From IMG/VR virus record IMGVR_UViG_3300020179_000005, positions 124,001-188,000 of that record: a stretch of DNA of 64,000 bases; one strand, 5' to 3'. The notes beneath the pieces are model-generated. The model was not told the DNA's origin, made no database searches, and saw nothing but the letters and a program-made list of their open reading frames with translations. Below, piece after piece: positions 41,915 through 51,119 of the stretch (within the stretch, counting starts at the first letter, position 1; each line of letters opens with the position of its first letter). Made by a program: the position numbers and the translations under genes. This stretch comes from a virus.

Positions 41915-43603
41915 GTGACTATACAACTTAGACCATATCAACAGGAAGCGCTAGATGCAATAGTCAATAATATTGACAAGAATATTTTTAGACAGCTGAT
42001 AGTTCTTCCGACTGGTTCAGGTAAAACAGTTGTATTTAGTCATCTACCCCAAACTATACCCGATGCTTTACCGATGCTCGTTCTTGCCCACAGAGGTGAA
42101 CTTCTAGAACAGGCCAAGGACAAAATTTTATGGTCCAATCCTGATCTGGATGTTCAAACAGAAAAAGCAGAACAAACTGCAGAACTCTGTGACGTTGTAG
42201 TTGCTTCTGTGCAAACTCTTGGTAGGTCAGATTCTAACAGAATAAATAAATTTTCTAAAAATTATTTTAAGACTATAGTCGTGGACGAAGCACATCATGC
42301 TGCAGCCACAACGTACAGAAGAATATTGGATTATTTTGATCCCAATCTTCTTTTGGGCGTTACCGCTACACCACAACGAAGTGATTCGGTAAGATTGACA
42401 GATGTTTTCGACGAGATAGTTTACTATAAAAATATTCTTGATTTAATTCAAGAAGGATATCTTTGTAGGTTAGTAGGTTATAGAATAAACACAGACACTG
42501 ACATTTCGGAAGTGGAGACAACAAATGGCGATTATATCGCGTCTCAATTGGAAGATACTATCAATAATCCTTACCGTAACAATCTTGTTGTTAAGTCTTA
42601 TCTGGAGATTGCAAAAGATAAAAAAGCCCTCGTATTTGCCGCTGGAGTACAGCACGCAAAAGACCTGGCCGCATCCTTTGCGAGACAAGGGACACCTGTA
42701 CGAGTAGTTCTTGGCGACACTCCAGACGAACAAAGACAATCTACTTTCAATGATTTTCGTTCTGGAAAAATAAAAGTAGTCGTCAATGTGGGTGTATTAA
42801 CCGAGGGCTTTGACGAGCCTTCTGTAGAGGTCGTTATATTGGCTAGACCAACACGATCATCATTGTTGTACACTCAGATAGTCGGTCGTGGAACCCGTCT
42901 ATTTGAGGGAAAAAACAATTGCATGATCATAGACGTAGCCGATACCACGAAAGGCAAAAAGCCTTTGGGTCTCCCCACATTGTTGGGCATGCCGCCAGAT
43001 TTTGACCTGCAAGGTCAAGATTTGGTCGATGTTGCCAACAAGTACAAGGAACTGGAAGCCTACTGCCCAGGAGAGGCCGTTAGGGTGCTTAAACCACAGG
43101 ACATTGATTTAGCGTACAAGAGAATTGATTTGTTCATGCCGCCACCACCTAATCAGTTCATATTACAATATTCAACTTTTGTTTGGGCTGAAACTGCACA
43201 GGATGAATACAGATTGGGCATTGGAAACAACGAATCTTTAAAGATACACACAGACACTCTTGGAAGATTGTCTGTTGTGCACATACAAAAAGTTGGGTTC
43301 AATACTGTTCCTAATGAGACCGTATTAGGATACCCAGCTGATATTAGGGAAGCTTTTGCAAGAAGCGACAGGTGGGTCATAAACAATAGATCTTCCAGCG
43401 TAAATTTAATTGATAATCAATCTGTTTGGAGACATGATGAACCAACTGACAAGCAGAAAAGGTTGCTCAAAAGAATTGGTGTACCTTTGACTGCAGATAT
43501 GACCAAAGGTATTGCAAGCAACATCATAACAAAGTATTATGAAGCTAATCCCAAACCGAAATGGCTTGAAAACAAAATAGCTTCAAATAAGAAATGGAAG
43601 TAA
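41915..43603 (+). CDS. superfamily 2 DEAH helicase (RadD/UvsW-like)
   Basis: 562 codons from a GTG. Q-like motif LRPYQQEA, Walker A PTGSGKT (32-38), DEAH (124-127), TAT (150-152), TEGFD and QIVGRGTR (motif VI). N-terminal and C-terminal RecA-like domains plus about 190 extra residues. Unwinds or remodels branched nucleic acid using ATP; probably acts with RecA in replication and repair. Confidence 0.92.
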   Translation: MTIQLRPYQQEALDAIVNNIDKNIFRQLIVLPTGSGKTVVFSHLPQTIPDALPMLVLAHRGELLEQAKDKILWSNPDLDVQTEKAEQTAELCDVVVASVQTLGRSDSNRINKFSKNYFKTIVVDEAHHAAATTYRRILDYFDPNLLLGVTATPQRSDSVRLTDVFDEIVYYKNILDLIQEGYLCRLVGYRINTDTDISEVETTNGDYIASQLEDTINNPYRNNLVVKSYLEIAKDKKALVFAAGVQHAKDLAASFARQGTPVRVVLGDTPDEQRQSTFNDFRSGKIKVVVNVGVLTEGFDEPSVEVVILARPTRSSLLYTQIVGRGTRLFEGKNNCMIIDVADTTKGKKPLGLPTLLGMPPDFDLQGQDLVDVANKYKELEAYCPGEAVRVLKPQDIDLAYKRIDLFMPPPPNQFILQYSTFVWAETAQDEYRLGIGNNESLKIHTDTLGRLSVVHIQKVGFNTVPNETVLGYPADIREAFARSDRWVINNRSSSVNLIDNQSVWRHDEPTDKQKRLLKRIGVPLTADMTKGIASNIITKYYEANPKPKWLENKIASNKKWK

Positions 43604-43613
43604 ATATGCTATA

Positions 43614-44087
43614 ATGGTTATTACTATGTATGTTTCAAAATATTTAGTAAACCATTTCAGCATTACTCCAGAAAATTTTCCGTCTGTAAAAAAAGACGCT
43701 GAACGAAGAATAAAGTCTTTGTACATACCTGTTGGTTCAAAAGAACCAAAGATATGTTTTAATACCCCCGATGGTGTCAAATCGGAGGTATTTAAACAGC
43801 AAGTTTCTTCTCTTTTGTTGATACCATTGCACCCATATTATCATATGTATGTTGTTACTGATTTTGCGGTTCATCATCATAATGTAAATTTTGTTGCAAC
43901 GTGTTTGTACAGATCATGCACTTTGGCGATGCTTGGATTTCTTTCTACTAACGTGATATCTGGTGATGTGCTTGTATTCGGTTCAGCAAGTGCTCTTGAT
44001 CAGCAGAATCATGAGGTAGATTATTCTGTTCCATACGAGCTTGTTGAACAAATATCAAGATACTACGACCAGAAAATGATAGTATGA
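43614..44087 (+). CDS. hypothetical protein
   Basis: 157 residues, ATG 43614 (or 43626). His-rich strand region (FAVHHHNVNF). Overlaps the next gene by 4 nt. No family. Confidence 0.65.
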   Translation: MVITMYVSKYLVNHFSITPENFPSVKKDAERRIKSLYIPVGSKEPKICFNTPDGVKSEVFKQQVSSLLLIPLHPYYHMYVVTDFAVHHHNVNFVATCLYRSCTLAMLGFLSTNVISGDVLVFGSASALDQQNHEVDYSVPYELVEQISRYYDQKMIV

Positions 44088-44233
44088 AGTCCAAATATTC
44101 GCCACCTTCTAAATTGAAATGTTATGATTGCAACGTTTATTCTAATCAAGTAAGTTATAAGAAAAAGTTTGATCTTAAACTTTGCGTTTCCTGTTATATT
44201 AACAGAGAAATAAAAAGTTTGGGCAATAAATAA
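44084..44233 (+). CDS. small zinc-ribbon protein
   Basis: 49 residues, ATGA overlap. CYDC (13-16) and CVSC (34-37). Confidence 0.65.
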   Translation: MKSKYSPPSKLKCYDCNVYSNQVSYKKKFDLKLCVSCYINREIKSLGNK

Positions 44234-44254
44234 GGTTATACAGAAAGGATATAT

Positions 44255-44485
44255 ATGTCATTAAGTATTATGATTGGTTCAGAAGCAGAAGATTATAAGA
44301 ATATTAAGAATACTATAGTTTTTCTGGAAGCCGTCAAGGAATTGAAACCTCTTGGGCTTATAGATGACGAACGGTTCGAAGAATTGGAATATCTGATTAC
44401 TTGGTACCAGTCTATGTACGACGTCTTGACCAATCCCTTGGTTTCGTCTGAACAGCTTTACGATCCAAGTGAGTTGGTCAAATAG
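44255..44485 (+). CDS. small acidic hypothetical protein
   Basis: 76 residues, ATG after GAAAGG. Helical, acidic, no family. Confidence 0.65.
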   Translation: MSLSIMIGSEAEDYKNIKNTIVFLEAVKELKPLGLIDDERFEELEYLITWYQSMYDVLTNPLVSSEQLYDPSELVK

Positions 44486-44491
44486 TTCTAT

Positions 44492-44577
44492 GCCCAGGTG
44501 GCGGAACAGGCAGACGCAAGGGGCTTAAACCCCCTCGACTAGAGATAGTCGTACGGGTTCAATTCCCGTCTTGGGCA
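44492..44577 (+). tRNA. tRNA-Leu (TAA)
   Basis: Class II tRNA with long variable arm; acceptor GCCCAGG/CTTGGGC, anticodon loop CTTAAAC. Confidence 0.93.
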
Positions 44578-44598
44578 CATATTGGTTAGGGAGGTGTT

Positions 44599-44925
44599 AT
44601 GCCAGAAACGTTTGATCAAGATTATTCTTGGATAGAAAGTGCAGCATGCAAAGGCATGACACACTTATTTTTTGGGCATGTATCTGAGCGTCCACAAGCT
44701 GCTCATAGGCGCGAAGAAAAGGCTCGTAAAATATGCAATAACTGCGATGTTTTTGAGCAGTGCAGAAACTATGCCCGCTCGAACAGAGAGCATGGTTTTT
44801 GGGCTGGCGAAAATGAATACGACAGATCTTTACTTGGATTTGGTCCACCGAACATAAAGCTCCGTCGTTCAACTGTTTATCGCAGAGCAGCCAACACCAT
44901 TGAAGGTGAAGATATTGGCGAGTAG
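44599..44925 (+). CDS. WhiB-family iron-sulphur regulator
   Basis: 108 residues. Four cysteines in WhiB order (C17, C46, C49, C55; C-x2-C-x5-C) bind a [4Fe-4S] cluster; the turn motif is GFWAGE (66-71), close to the usual GVWGG; basic C-terminus for DNA contact. WhiB-like proteins bind the host sigma factor and are carried by actinophages to take over transcription. Its last 10 nt overlap tRNA-Asn. Confidence 0.9.
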   Translation: MPETFDQDYSWIESAACKGMTHLFFGHVSERPQAAHRREEKARKICNNCDVFEQCRNYARSNREHGFWAGENEYDRSLLGFGPPNIKLRRSTVYRRAANTIEGEDIGE

Positions 44926-44988
44926 CTCAGTTGGCAGAGCAAGGGACTGTTAATCCCTGGGTCGCAGGTTCGAGCCCTGCCTCGCCAG
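44916..44988 (+). tRNA. tRNA-Asn (GTT)
   Basis: Acceptor TGGCGAG/CTCGCCA, anticodon loop CTGTTAA, T arm GCAGGTTCGAGCCCTGC. Its 5' end lies inside the whiB gene, so processing of the tRNA would cut that mRNA. Confidence 0.94.
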
Positions 44989-45025
44989 CACGGTTTATAC
45001 GCATAATATTTATGAAAGGAATATT

Positions 45026-46438
45026 ATGAAGAAGATTTTTATTTCACTTATTGTTTTGGCATTAATGCCTTTGTTTGTTTTTTCGAACACAACAAGTGTC
45101 AAAGCAGATACATTACAGGCGTTAGGGCCAGTTAAGTTCAGAATGAATCTTACAAGAAGTTTGTCGCAGATTGGTGCTGTCAAGGCTCATCAGAATCTAC
45201 ACAAAGGCAATGGGTCTTTTGTGGTCGTTATAGATTCAGGCGTAGATGTTCAATCTTCATTTTTGTCCAACAAGGTGGCGTTGGAAGCATGTTTTGCAGT
45301 AGCCTGTCCAAATGGTACAACCAAAATGATTGGACAGGGAGCCGCAAAGCCGGTTCACTGGCATGGTACTCATGTGGCAGGAATCGTCGCCGGTTCCAAC
45401 GCCAACATGTCAGGAGTCGCACCAGAAGCAAAGATAATTGCAGTAAATATCTTTGACAGATACGGATCTACGTTTGACGGCAATATCATTGCTGCATTGC
45501 GGTGGGTTGATTCGATATCATCCGAATACAACATTGCTGCAGTAAACATGTCTCTTGGCACGACGATGGTATTTAAATCATCTTGCAATAGCTATATTCC
45601 AGATCTTACAAGTATTATCTCTAAACTTAAGTCAAAAAATATTGCCACAGTTGTGTCAGCAGGAAACGCTTATTCTCACGGAATGAGTTCTCCTGCATGC
45701 ATAACCGACACTATCAGTGTAGCTGCAACCTATTATAATAGGGACGAAGTAACTAAGTTTTCCAATGTTCATGAAGATACAGATTTTTCCGCTCCTGGAG
45801 ATAATATATATTCTTCAGAATTGAACGGTTCTTACAGAACTGCTTCAGGTACTTCCATGGCAGCTCCTCACGTTGCTGGTGCTTACGCAGTATACAGATC
45901 CAAGTACGGAGTACAGTCTGTAGACAAAGTAACACAAGACTTTAAGGATAGTTCAATGCCTGCAATAGATGATTTTACATCCATCGTCACAAAAAGAATA
46001 GACCTTGGATATTTGTTTGGTGACGGTCAAATGCCTTCACCCACAACTACAACAACAACGGTTTTGCGTCCGCCAGTAACCACTATCAAGCCTCCTGTTA
46101 CAACTACAACGGTTGTTGCGCCGGCTCCTCCTGAAGGAGACACTGAGTTTGTTTTGACCGTTCCTGAAATATTGGGCATATACAAAGATGTACACGGAAA
46201 AGATTATCTGTATCTTGATTTCAAGTATACTGGTAAAACAGATCTTCTTTCTGCATACTTATTTGATTGTTCATATTCTGGGTCAAACAATGTTTCAAGA
46301 TCTATTCGTAATAGAGGTCATAGATTAAATTATTTTTACGTTGCTATACCAGTATCTAACATTGATTCATGCAGAATTGCTGCTGTTTCAAAGTCTGGTG
46401 TTGTAGGTCAGTATACTGATTATTTCAAGTTAAAATAA
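45026..46438 (+). CDS. secreted subtilisin-like serine protease
   Basis: 470 residues. Signal peptide (1-28), then an S8 domain: D70 in VVIDSGVD, H113 in HGTHVAG, N214 in SAGN and S277 in GTSMAAPHVAG. A Thr/Pro-rich linker (about 343-370) leads to a C-terminal beta domain with Cys residues. Predicted to act outside the host cell. A secreted protease is rare on phages; possible roles are cleavage of host surface proteins, release or spread. Confidence 0.92.
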   Translation: MKKIFISLIVLALMPLFVFSNTTSVKADTLQALGPVKFRMNLTRSLSQIGAVKAHQNLHKGNGSFVVVIDSGVDVQSSFLSNKVALEACFAVACPNGTTKMIGQGAAKPVHWHGTHVAGIVAGSNANMSGVAPEAKIIAVNIFDRYGSTFDGNIIAALRWVDSISSEYNIAAVNMSLGTTMVFKSSCNSYIPDLTSIISKLKSKNIATVVSAGNAYSHGMSSPACITDTISVAATYYNRDEVTKFSNVHEDTDFSAPGDNIYSSELNGSYRTASGTSMAAPHVAGAYAVYRSKYGVQSVDKVTQDFKDSSMPAIDDFTSIVTKRIDLGYLFGDGQMPSPTTTTTTVLRPPVTTIKPPVTTTTVVAPAPPEGDTEFVLTVPEILGIYKDVHGKDYLYLDFKYTGKTDLLSAYLFDCSYSGSNNVSRSIRNRGHRLNYFYVAIPVSNIDSCRIAAVSKSGVVGQYTDYFKLK

Positions 46439-46469
46439 TGCCTTATCTCATCAAGAAAGGAAATATAAA

Positions 46470-47126
46470 ATGAAAGCAATTATTAATGGAATTGAGTTTG
46501 AAGGAACTCCTGAAGAATTTGTCAAGCTTATTGGCAAACATGATTCTTCAGTTTCTTCAAAGGGTTCTGAGGTTTATGTTTTTGATCCCAAAAGATTGAA
46601 CGGGAGTTCAAAGCCAAAGAGCAAAGATGATGCCAAGAGTGAATCCAAGGTAGTCGCAGAAGTAATGGAGACGTACTTAAGCGGCACTGCAGAGTTCCTT
46701 GCGGCACTTTATCGTTATCGTCCAAAGTTCGGTGGCGCATCCTATGCATTCCAGTTGTTTGCAACCGGTAAAGCATTTACCGTCAGATCTTTGGCTCAGA
46801 AGGCCGGTGTATCTTACGACGCGGTTTATGAGGTATTGCAAAGATCATTCAATGCAGGATGCAAAATCGGCATTGACAACAACCATGTTGCACCAGGTAC
46901 ACTACAAAGATCAAAAAAGACTTTGTCTGTTTCCGGTAGCAAAGATGATACAATTTCAATTGCTTTGGAAACCAAGATTAGGTTGGTTTCTTTGGGTACG
47001 GTAGAACAAGCAAAAGTTGCCGCTGACAATACGCGTGTTGCTTTTCGAAAGAACAAAGACTCTAAGACCAAGGCAGTCGTTGTTTCAACAGGTTCACCAC
47101 CCGTAACCAAGATAGTCTACAACTGA
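46470..47126 (+). CDS. helix-turn-helix-containing hypothetical protein
   Basis: 218 residues, ATG after AGAAAGG. FTVRSLAQKAGVSYDAVYEV (about 103-122) is a helix-turn-helix; Ser/Lys-rich linkers on both sides. Possible DNA-binding regulator. Confidence 0.68.
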   Translation: MKAIINGIEFEGTPEEFVKLIGKHDSSVSSKGSEVYVFDPKRLNGSSKPKSKDDAKSESKVVAEVMETYLSGTAEFLAALYRYRPKFGGASYAFQLFATGKAFTVRSLAQKAGVSYDAVYEVLQRSFNAGCKIGIDNNHVAPGTLQRSKKTLSVSGSKDDTISIALETKIRLVSLGTVEQAKVAADNTRVAFRKNKDSKTKAVVVSTGSPPVTKIVYN

Positions 47127-47133
47127 TTAGATC

Positions 47134-47206
47134 GCGCCTTTAGCTCAGTTGGTAGAGTAACGGACTTTTAATCCGCTGGTCGCGGGTTCGATCCCCGCAG
47201 GGCGCA
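47134..47206 (+). tRNA. tRNA-Lys (TTT)
   Basis: Acceptor GCGCCTT/AGGGCGC, anticodon loop CTTTTAA. Confidence 0.95.
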
Positions 47207-47294
47207 CGGTCCAGCATTAAAAAGTTTGTTTGAAATAAAAGTATGCAGTGACGTACATTTCAAACTAATCAAACAAAAAGTAGGAGGAATTTTT

Positions 47295-47648
47295 ATGCCA
47301 CCATTGAAGAAGAATAAGGTCGTCAAGGAAGAAAAAACGACTTTGGAACAAAAGGTACAAGCAGCAATAAATTCCAGTAGTTATTGTATGATTCCCCATC
47401 TGTATGCAGATTATGTCACCGTTCGTAATCCAATTACCGGAAAGGATCATCATCTGAAGACAGACAGTGAAGTTTTTCTTGAAATGGTTTGGGATTTGAC
47501 CCAAAGAGGGATGAAAGAAAAGATTTTAAAGGATCTTACGGCTTTTTCTGATTTGTATGATCCTAAATGGACAAAGATCATAGATCTTGTAAATGGTTAT
47601 ATCAAAGGCAAGGAAACTGCTAATGTCGAAAAAGTCGAAAGCACTTAG
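47295..47648 (+). CDS. hypothetical protein
   Basis: 117 residues from ATG 47295 after AGGAGG. Helical; no family. Overlaps next gene by 26 nt. Confidence 0.65.
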   Translation: MPPLKKNKVVKEEKTTLEQKVQAAINSSSYCMIPHLYADYVTVRNPITGKDHHLKTDSEVFLEMVWDLTQRGMKEKILKDLTAFSDLYDPKWTKIIDLVNGYIKGKETANVEKVEST

Positions 47649-47994
47649 ACCTTTTGTAGAGTCCGGCTCTATGAGCGACGTATTGTTGCATTTCATTTAT
47701 ATGTATAGTAGGACCACTGCGTATACAGATCCTACGTCTAGTGAGCTCTATACAATAAATGCTGCAAGATATAAAAAGAAAGACAATTTAGAAAGAGCTC
47801 TGTCTAGATTGTTAAAAATGAAACTAGTGAACTTCTATTCTCACGCTGACGGTAAACGATATTTCATTACCGATCGTGGTATAGATTGCGTGTATAGACT
47901 TGCGGCTCTTAGAAAAAGAAGAGAGATTAAACATAAGCGGGATGCTGGTATAAACAGCACTAATTTTAAGTATGGTTATGATGAACTTTTATAG
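47623..47994 (+). CDS. winged-helix-like hypothetical protein
   Basis: 123 residues from ATG 47623. Helix-rich N-terminus, then LERALSRLLKMKLVNFYSHADGKR-like recognition helix and wing, typical of replication or transcription winged helices. No exact family. Confidence 0.6.
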   Translation: MSKKSKALRPFVESGSMSDVLLHFIYMYSRTTAYTDPTSSELYTINAARYKKKDNLERALSRLLKMKLVNFYSHADGKRYFITDRGIDCVYRLAALRKRREIKHKRDAGINSTNFKYGYDELL

Positions 47995-48066
47995 GGGCCG
48001 GTAGCTCAGTGGCAGAGTGTCACCTTTACATGGTGAGTGTCGGGGGTTCGATTCCCTCTCGGCTCA
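47995..48066 (+). tRNA. tRNA-Val (TAC)
   Basis: Acceptor GGGCCGG/TCGGCTC with G-U pairs, anticodon loop TTTACAT. Confidence 0.92.
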
Positions 48067-48074
48067 CGACATAC

Positions 48075-48147
48075 GGGCCGTTAGCTCAGTGGTTAGAGCG
48101 TGGCACTCATAATGCCTTGGTCGTAGGTTCGATCCCTACACGGCCCA
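48075..48147 (+). tRNA. tRNA with CAT anticodon (Met, or Ile2 if modified)
   Basis: Acceptor GGGCCGT/ACGGCCC, anticodon loop CTCATAA. Lacks the initiator-type unpaired first base, so elongator Met or lysidine-modified Ile. Confidence 0.92.
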
Positions 48148-48190
48148 CCGAAACAGTAGCGTTAAGTATCCCGAAACGGTAGTGTTAAAT

Positions 48191-48328
48191 ATGACAGATA
48201 TGATTATCAGCAACATAGGTTATGGTTTATTTGTATGTTTGCTTGCGATTAGAATTTATGTAGGTATTAATTTTCTTGATAAAGAATCAAGAACATGTGA
48301 AGTTTGCGGAGTTGATCATGATTCATGA
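48191..48328 (+). CDS. small membrane protein with CxxC end
   Basis: 45 residues; membrane helix (5-27) and CEVC (36-39). Overlaps the frame of the next gene by a few nt. Confidence 0.5.
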   Translation: MTDMIISNIGYGLFVCLLAIRIYVGINFLDKESRTCEVCGVDHDS

Positions 48329-48354
48329 ACCATATTAGACAAGGAGTGCAAATA

Positions 48355-48603
48355 ATGGCGAAAGCAAAGAAGCGCAAGGCCAAAGCAAGACCCCGCGCTA
48401 AACGCGCAAAGACGACGAGTGGGGAGCGGTTCCGCGCCAAAATCGCTGCGCTTTGTAAGAACTATTTGATTGACGAAGATGGCGATGGACAAATTATTAT
48501 CTACACGGGTTTGATGGACGATGGAAATGACAACTATGTGTTGTTTGATGATGAGTCGGAGATGGCTTGGAAAGATGGCGCTCAATACTGGCCTGGTTCG
48601 TGA
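48355..48603 (+). CDS. small protein with very basic N-terminus
   Basis: 82 residues from ATG 48355 (AAGGAG before it). First 20 residues almost all Lys/Arg/Ala; then an acidic domain with DEDGDGQ. No family. Confidence 0.6.
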   Translation: MAKAKKRKAKARPRAKRAKTTSGERFRAKIAALCKNYLIDEDGDGQIIIYTGLMDDGNDNYVLFDDESEMAWKDGAQYWPGS

Positions 48604-48667
48604 CGTTTCTTAAAAGACAGCAAATGAGTATGTTTGATACATGATTCATCAGATTACAAGGAGTACC

Positions 48668-48808
48668 ATGGAAATGCCAATGAAAAACGAATATAAATAT
48701 GTTAAAAAGTATCGTACATTTGGAAAGTACTTGTTAGCAAGTGGTGTAGTATTGTACTTTATATTTATGGGTGCTTTCTTTAGTTCTTGCATAGGCAATA
48801 ACCTATGA
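48668..48808 (+). CDS. small membrane protein
   Basis: 46 residues, ATG after AAGGAG. Basic start, one membrane helix (22-40). ATGA overlap with next gene. Confidence 0.55.
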   Translation: MEMPMKNEYKYVKKYRTFGKYLLASGVVLYFIFMGAFFSSCIGNNL

Positions 48809-49089
48809 TGCATGATCCTTCAGATTACAAAGCGTCAATAGTTTTGACATATCAGCAGATGTGGGAAGTGTCTAAGGCCATATCCGCTCGGATAGCTGAT
48901 TGGGTAGGGGCTGGAGTTTTGTCTGAAAAAGATTTAGAAATAGGTTGGTTGACTCAAGTCCAACAAATTTTAGAACCACATATCAGCTATGCGGTGGACC
49001 AATGGGAAAGCGAATTAGTTGATAGAGAAATTTTTGATTTGGATCAAGCTATAAATAAAATGTTAGAAGAAGACGGCAGTGATAGCTGA
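48805..49089 (+). CDS. small acidic hypothetical protein
   Basis: 94 residues, coupled start. Helical acidic protein; no family. Confidence 0.65.
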   Translation: MMHDPSDYKASIVLTYQQMWEVSKAISARIADWVGAGVLSEKDLEIGWLTQVQQILEPHISYAVDQWESELVDREIFDLDQAINKMLEEDGSDS

Positions 49090-49204
49090 TCATCATAATA
49101 TATTAGACACCACGGGAATAGATATATTTTTTGTGGTAACGATTATATTATGCGCTATAATAGGATTTTATGTTAAGCGTTTAATAGACAAGGAGGATCA
49201 ATAA
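49079..49204 (+). CDS. small membrane protein
   Basis: 41 codons from GTG 49079; one membrane helix (15-33). Overlaps both neighbours. Confidence 0.5.
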   Translation: MIADHHNILDTTGIDIFFVVTIILCAIIGFYVKRLIDKEDQ

Positions 49205-49317
49205 TGATCGTTGAATCTATTTTTGGTTTGATAATTCTTGTTCTTCTTGGTCTAATGTTTGCTATAACCGTAAAATCATATGTTCAGGAAGAGAAAGATG
49301 AAAGAGATTACAAATGA
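49204..49317 (+). CDS. small membrane protein
   Basis: 37 residues, TAATG start after AAGGAGG; one membrane helix (5-24), charged tail. Confidence 0.55.
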   Translation: MIVESIFGLIILVLLGLMFAITVKSYVQEEKDERDYK

Positions 49318-49565
49318 ACAATCATGCACATCATCCAATAGTTTGGGATCACGAGCTTGGTGCTTATGTTTACAAGGGTGAGTCGTACAGTGGTCCAAGC
49401 ACAAAGAAGAATCAAAGAGTTGCCTCTGCCTATTCTTTGGAGCATTATAAGGTTCGTCAGTTAGAACTTATAGCCCAAGCTTTAGAGGGCCAAAAGGTCG
49501 TAAATGACTTAATGAGAAAACAATTAACTATACAGAATTATCGAACAGCTTATTTTGCTGAATGA
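49314..49565 (+). CDS. hypothetical protein
   Basis: 83 residues, ATGA overlap on both sides. Aromatic/His-rich start, helical end. No family. Confidence 0.65.
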   Translation: MNNHAHHPIVWDHELGAYVYKGESYSGPSTKKNQRVASAYSLEHYKVRQLELIAQALEGQKVVNDLMRKQLTIQNYRTAYFAE

Positions 49566-49861
49566 AAGGCCGTATCATGACAAGTAGGGACACCCATGAC
49601 ATAGAAGAGTACGAACGGGAACGGAAAACTACCAATGTCCAACCAGCCCTAATGGTTAAATTAATGATGGAATCTGAACCTTGTTTGTTTGCCAACAAGA
49701 ACAAACCTGTAGTTGTCCCTTACAAAATGCCGTATAATTTAATGGTGATTAGGGACAGAATGCTTGACATTAGTCGTTGGCATGCTCAGCTACAGGTTTC
49801 TTTTGAGCGTATTCTTCGTAGAGAGTCTTTTTATTCTGCCGGTTCGTTGTATATCAAATAG
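49562..49861 (+). CDS. hypothetical protein
   Basis: 99 residues from ATG 49562 (ATG 49577 also possible). Basic, helical; no family. Confidence 0.62.
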   Translation: MKGRIMTSRDTHDIEEYERERKTTNVQPALMVKLMMESEPCLFANKNKPVVVPYKMPYNLMVIRDRMLDISRWHAQLQVSFERILRRESFYSAGSLYIK

Positions 49862-49879
49862 TTGTAAAGGAGTTACGTT

Positions 49880-50197
49880 ATGGACAGTCAAGATATAATT
49901 AATCAGTACAGAATGGCTTTGCGTTTTTGTGCCGAGAACGAATTGCCTATTGGTGTTCACGATTTATTGGATGGTTTGGCCATTGCTGGTTTGAAGCTTT
50001 GTGATTTGAATGACGACGAATATGATGAAGAGGGTGTAAGTTTAACTTCCAAAGCTTACATGTATTCTGTTGTTGAGAATATAGAGACATCTCATCATAG
50101 AAATAAAGAAGTTGATGATTTTGATTCGGATATTGATGATGATCTTGATATTGAGGATTTTTATTCGGTAGATCCGTCTGACGAAACAGAGGTTTAG
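49880..50197 (+). CDS. acidic hypothetical protein
   Basis: 105 residues, ATG after AAGGAG. C-terminal 30 residues almost all Asp/Glu/Ile, DNA-mimic-like composition. No family. Confidence 0.66.
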   Translation: MDSQDIINQYRMALRFCAENELPIGVHDLLDGLAIAGLKLCDLNDDEYDEEGVSLTSKAYMYSVVENIETSHHRNKEVDDFDSDIDDDLDIEDFYSVDPSDETEV

Positions 50198-50198
50198 A

Positions 50199-50513
50199 AT
50201 GGCAGATATTATAGGTCCAGATGGAATAGCAATACCAAGAAACAACGTTTTTTGTTTACCTTTAAGCCCTGATAATTATTATGGAAGAGCTTCTACGATG
50301 GAAGAAATATCTAGAATGCCCGTACAGCCCACCTTTTACATTGGTCAGAGTAGAGACACACGAGAGTATGTTGGCATATCTTATTCATTGTTGGAAGATG
50401 GTACATATCATTTTTTTGTAAAGAGGAAGGAACGCGGTTCACTTTCTTATAGTGATTATGTTTTGGTTGGCACAAAATATACGAGAGTGAATCTTAAAAA
50501 TGAGTCTCGCTAA
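50199..50513 (+). CDS. hypothetical protein
   Basis: 104 residues, beta-rich, no family. Overlaps next gene by 14 nt. Confidence 0.64.
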   Translation: MADIIGPDGIAIPRNNVFCLPLSPDNYYGRASTMEEISRMPVQPTFYIGQSRDTREYVGISYSLLEDGTYHFFVKRKERGSLSYSDYVLVGTKYTRVNLKNESR

Positions 50514-50595
50514 GTCTCGCAAAGTTTCCAAAGGTCCTAAAAAGCCTCCCACACCACCACCACCGCCACCGGCGGACGTCCCCAAGGAGAAATAA
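50500..50595 (+). CDS. tiny Lys/Pro-rich peptide
   Basis: 31 residues; basic start then a run of Pro (PPTPPPPPPADVP). Looks like a linker or SH3-ligand-like peptide; may be non-functional. Confidence 0.4.
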   Translation: MSLAKSRKVSKGPKKPPTPPPPPPADVPKEK

Positions 50596-50597
50596 CT

Positions 50598-51089
50598 ATG
50601 GGAATGGATGTATACGGTAAAAATCCGAAAAATAAAAAGGGTGAGTATTTTCGGAATAGCGTATGGTGGTGGCATCCTTTATGGCATTACTGCGAAACTG
50701 TGCACAATGACATTGCACAAAAGGTAGAGGACGGTCATAGCAATAGTGGCTATGGCTTAGATTCAACTGACGCATATAAGCTTGGAATAAAACTTAGACA
50801 GGATTGCGTATCCGGACTTGCTTCGGAGTACGAAAGAAGATACATGGCAGAGTTGAGTCAATTGCCAAAAGAAAAATGCCATCTTTGCCGTGGTACAGGT
50901 ATCATTGTGAAAGAAAATGAATTTTACGTTTCAGCTGATGCAGAATCCGTATCAGGCAGTAAAGTTTGCCATGTTTGTTCTGGAGAAGGATTTACTGATT
51001 CTTTTAGTAAGAATTATCCTTTCTCTGCAGAAAATCTTAGAGATTTTGCTGAGTTTTGTATACATTCCGGTGGATTTAGTATACATTGA
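50598..51089 (+). CDS. phage protein with DnaJ-like zinc finger
   Basis: 163 residues. Begins MGMDVYGKNPKN, followed by WWWHPLWHY, a pattern seen in a widespread uncharacterised phage and bacterial family. Two CxxCxGxG motifs (CHLCRGTG at about 94-101, CHVCSGEG at 124-131) form a zinc centre. Confidence 0.75.
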   Translation: MGMDVYGKNPKNKKGEYFRNSVWWWHPLWHYCETVHNDIAQKVEDGHSNSGYGLDSTDAYKLGIKLRQDCVSGLASEYERRYMAELSQLPKEKCHLCRGTGIIVKENEFYVSADAESVSGSKVCHVCSGEGFTDSFSKNYPFSAENLRDFAEFCIHSGGFSIH

Positions 51090-51119
51090 TATTATTTATT
51101 TTTATTATTGGAGATTACG

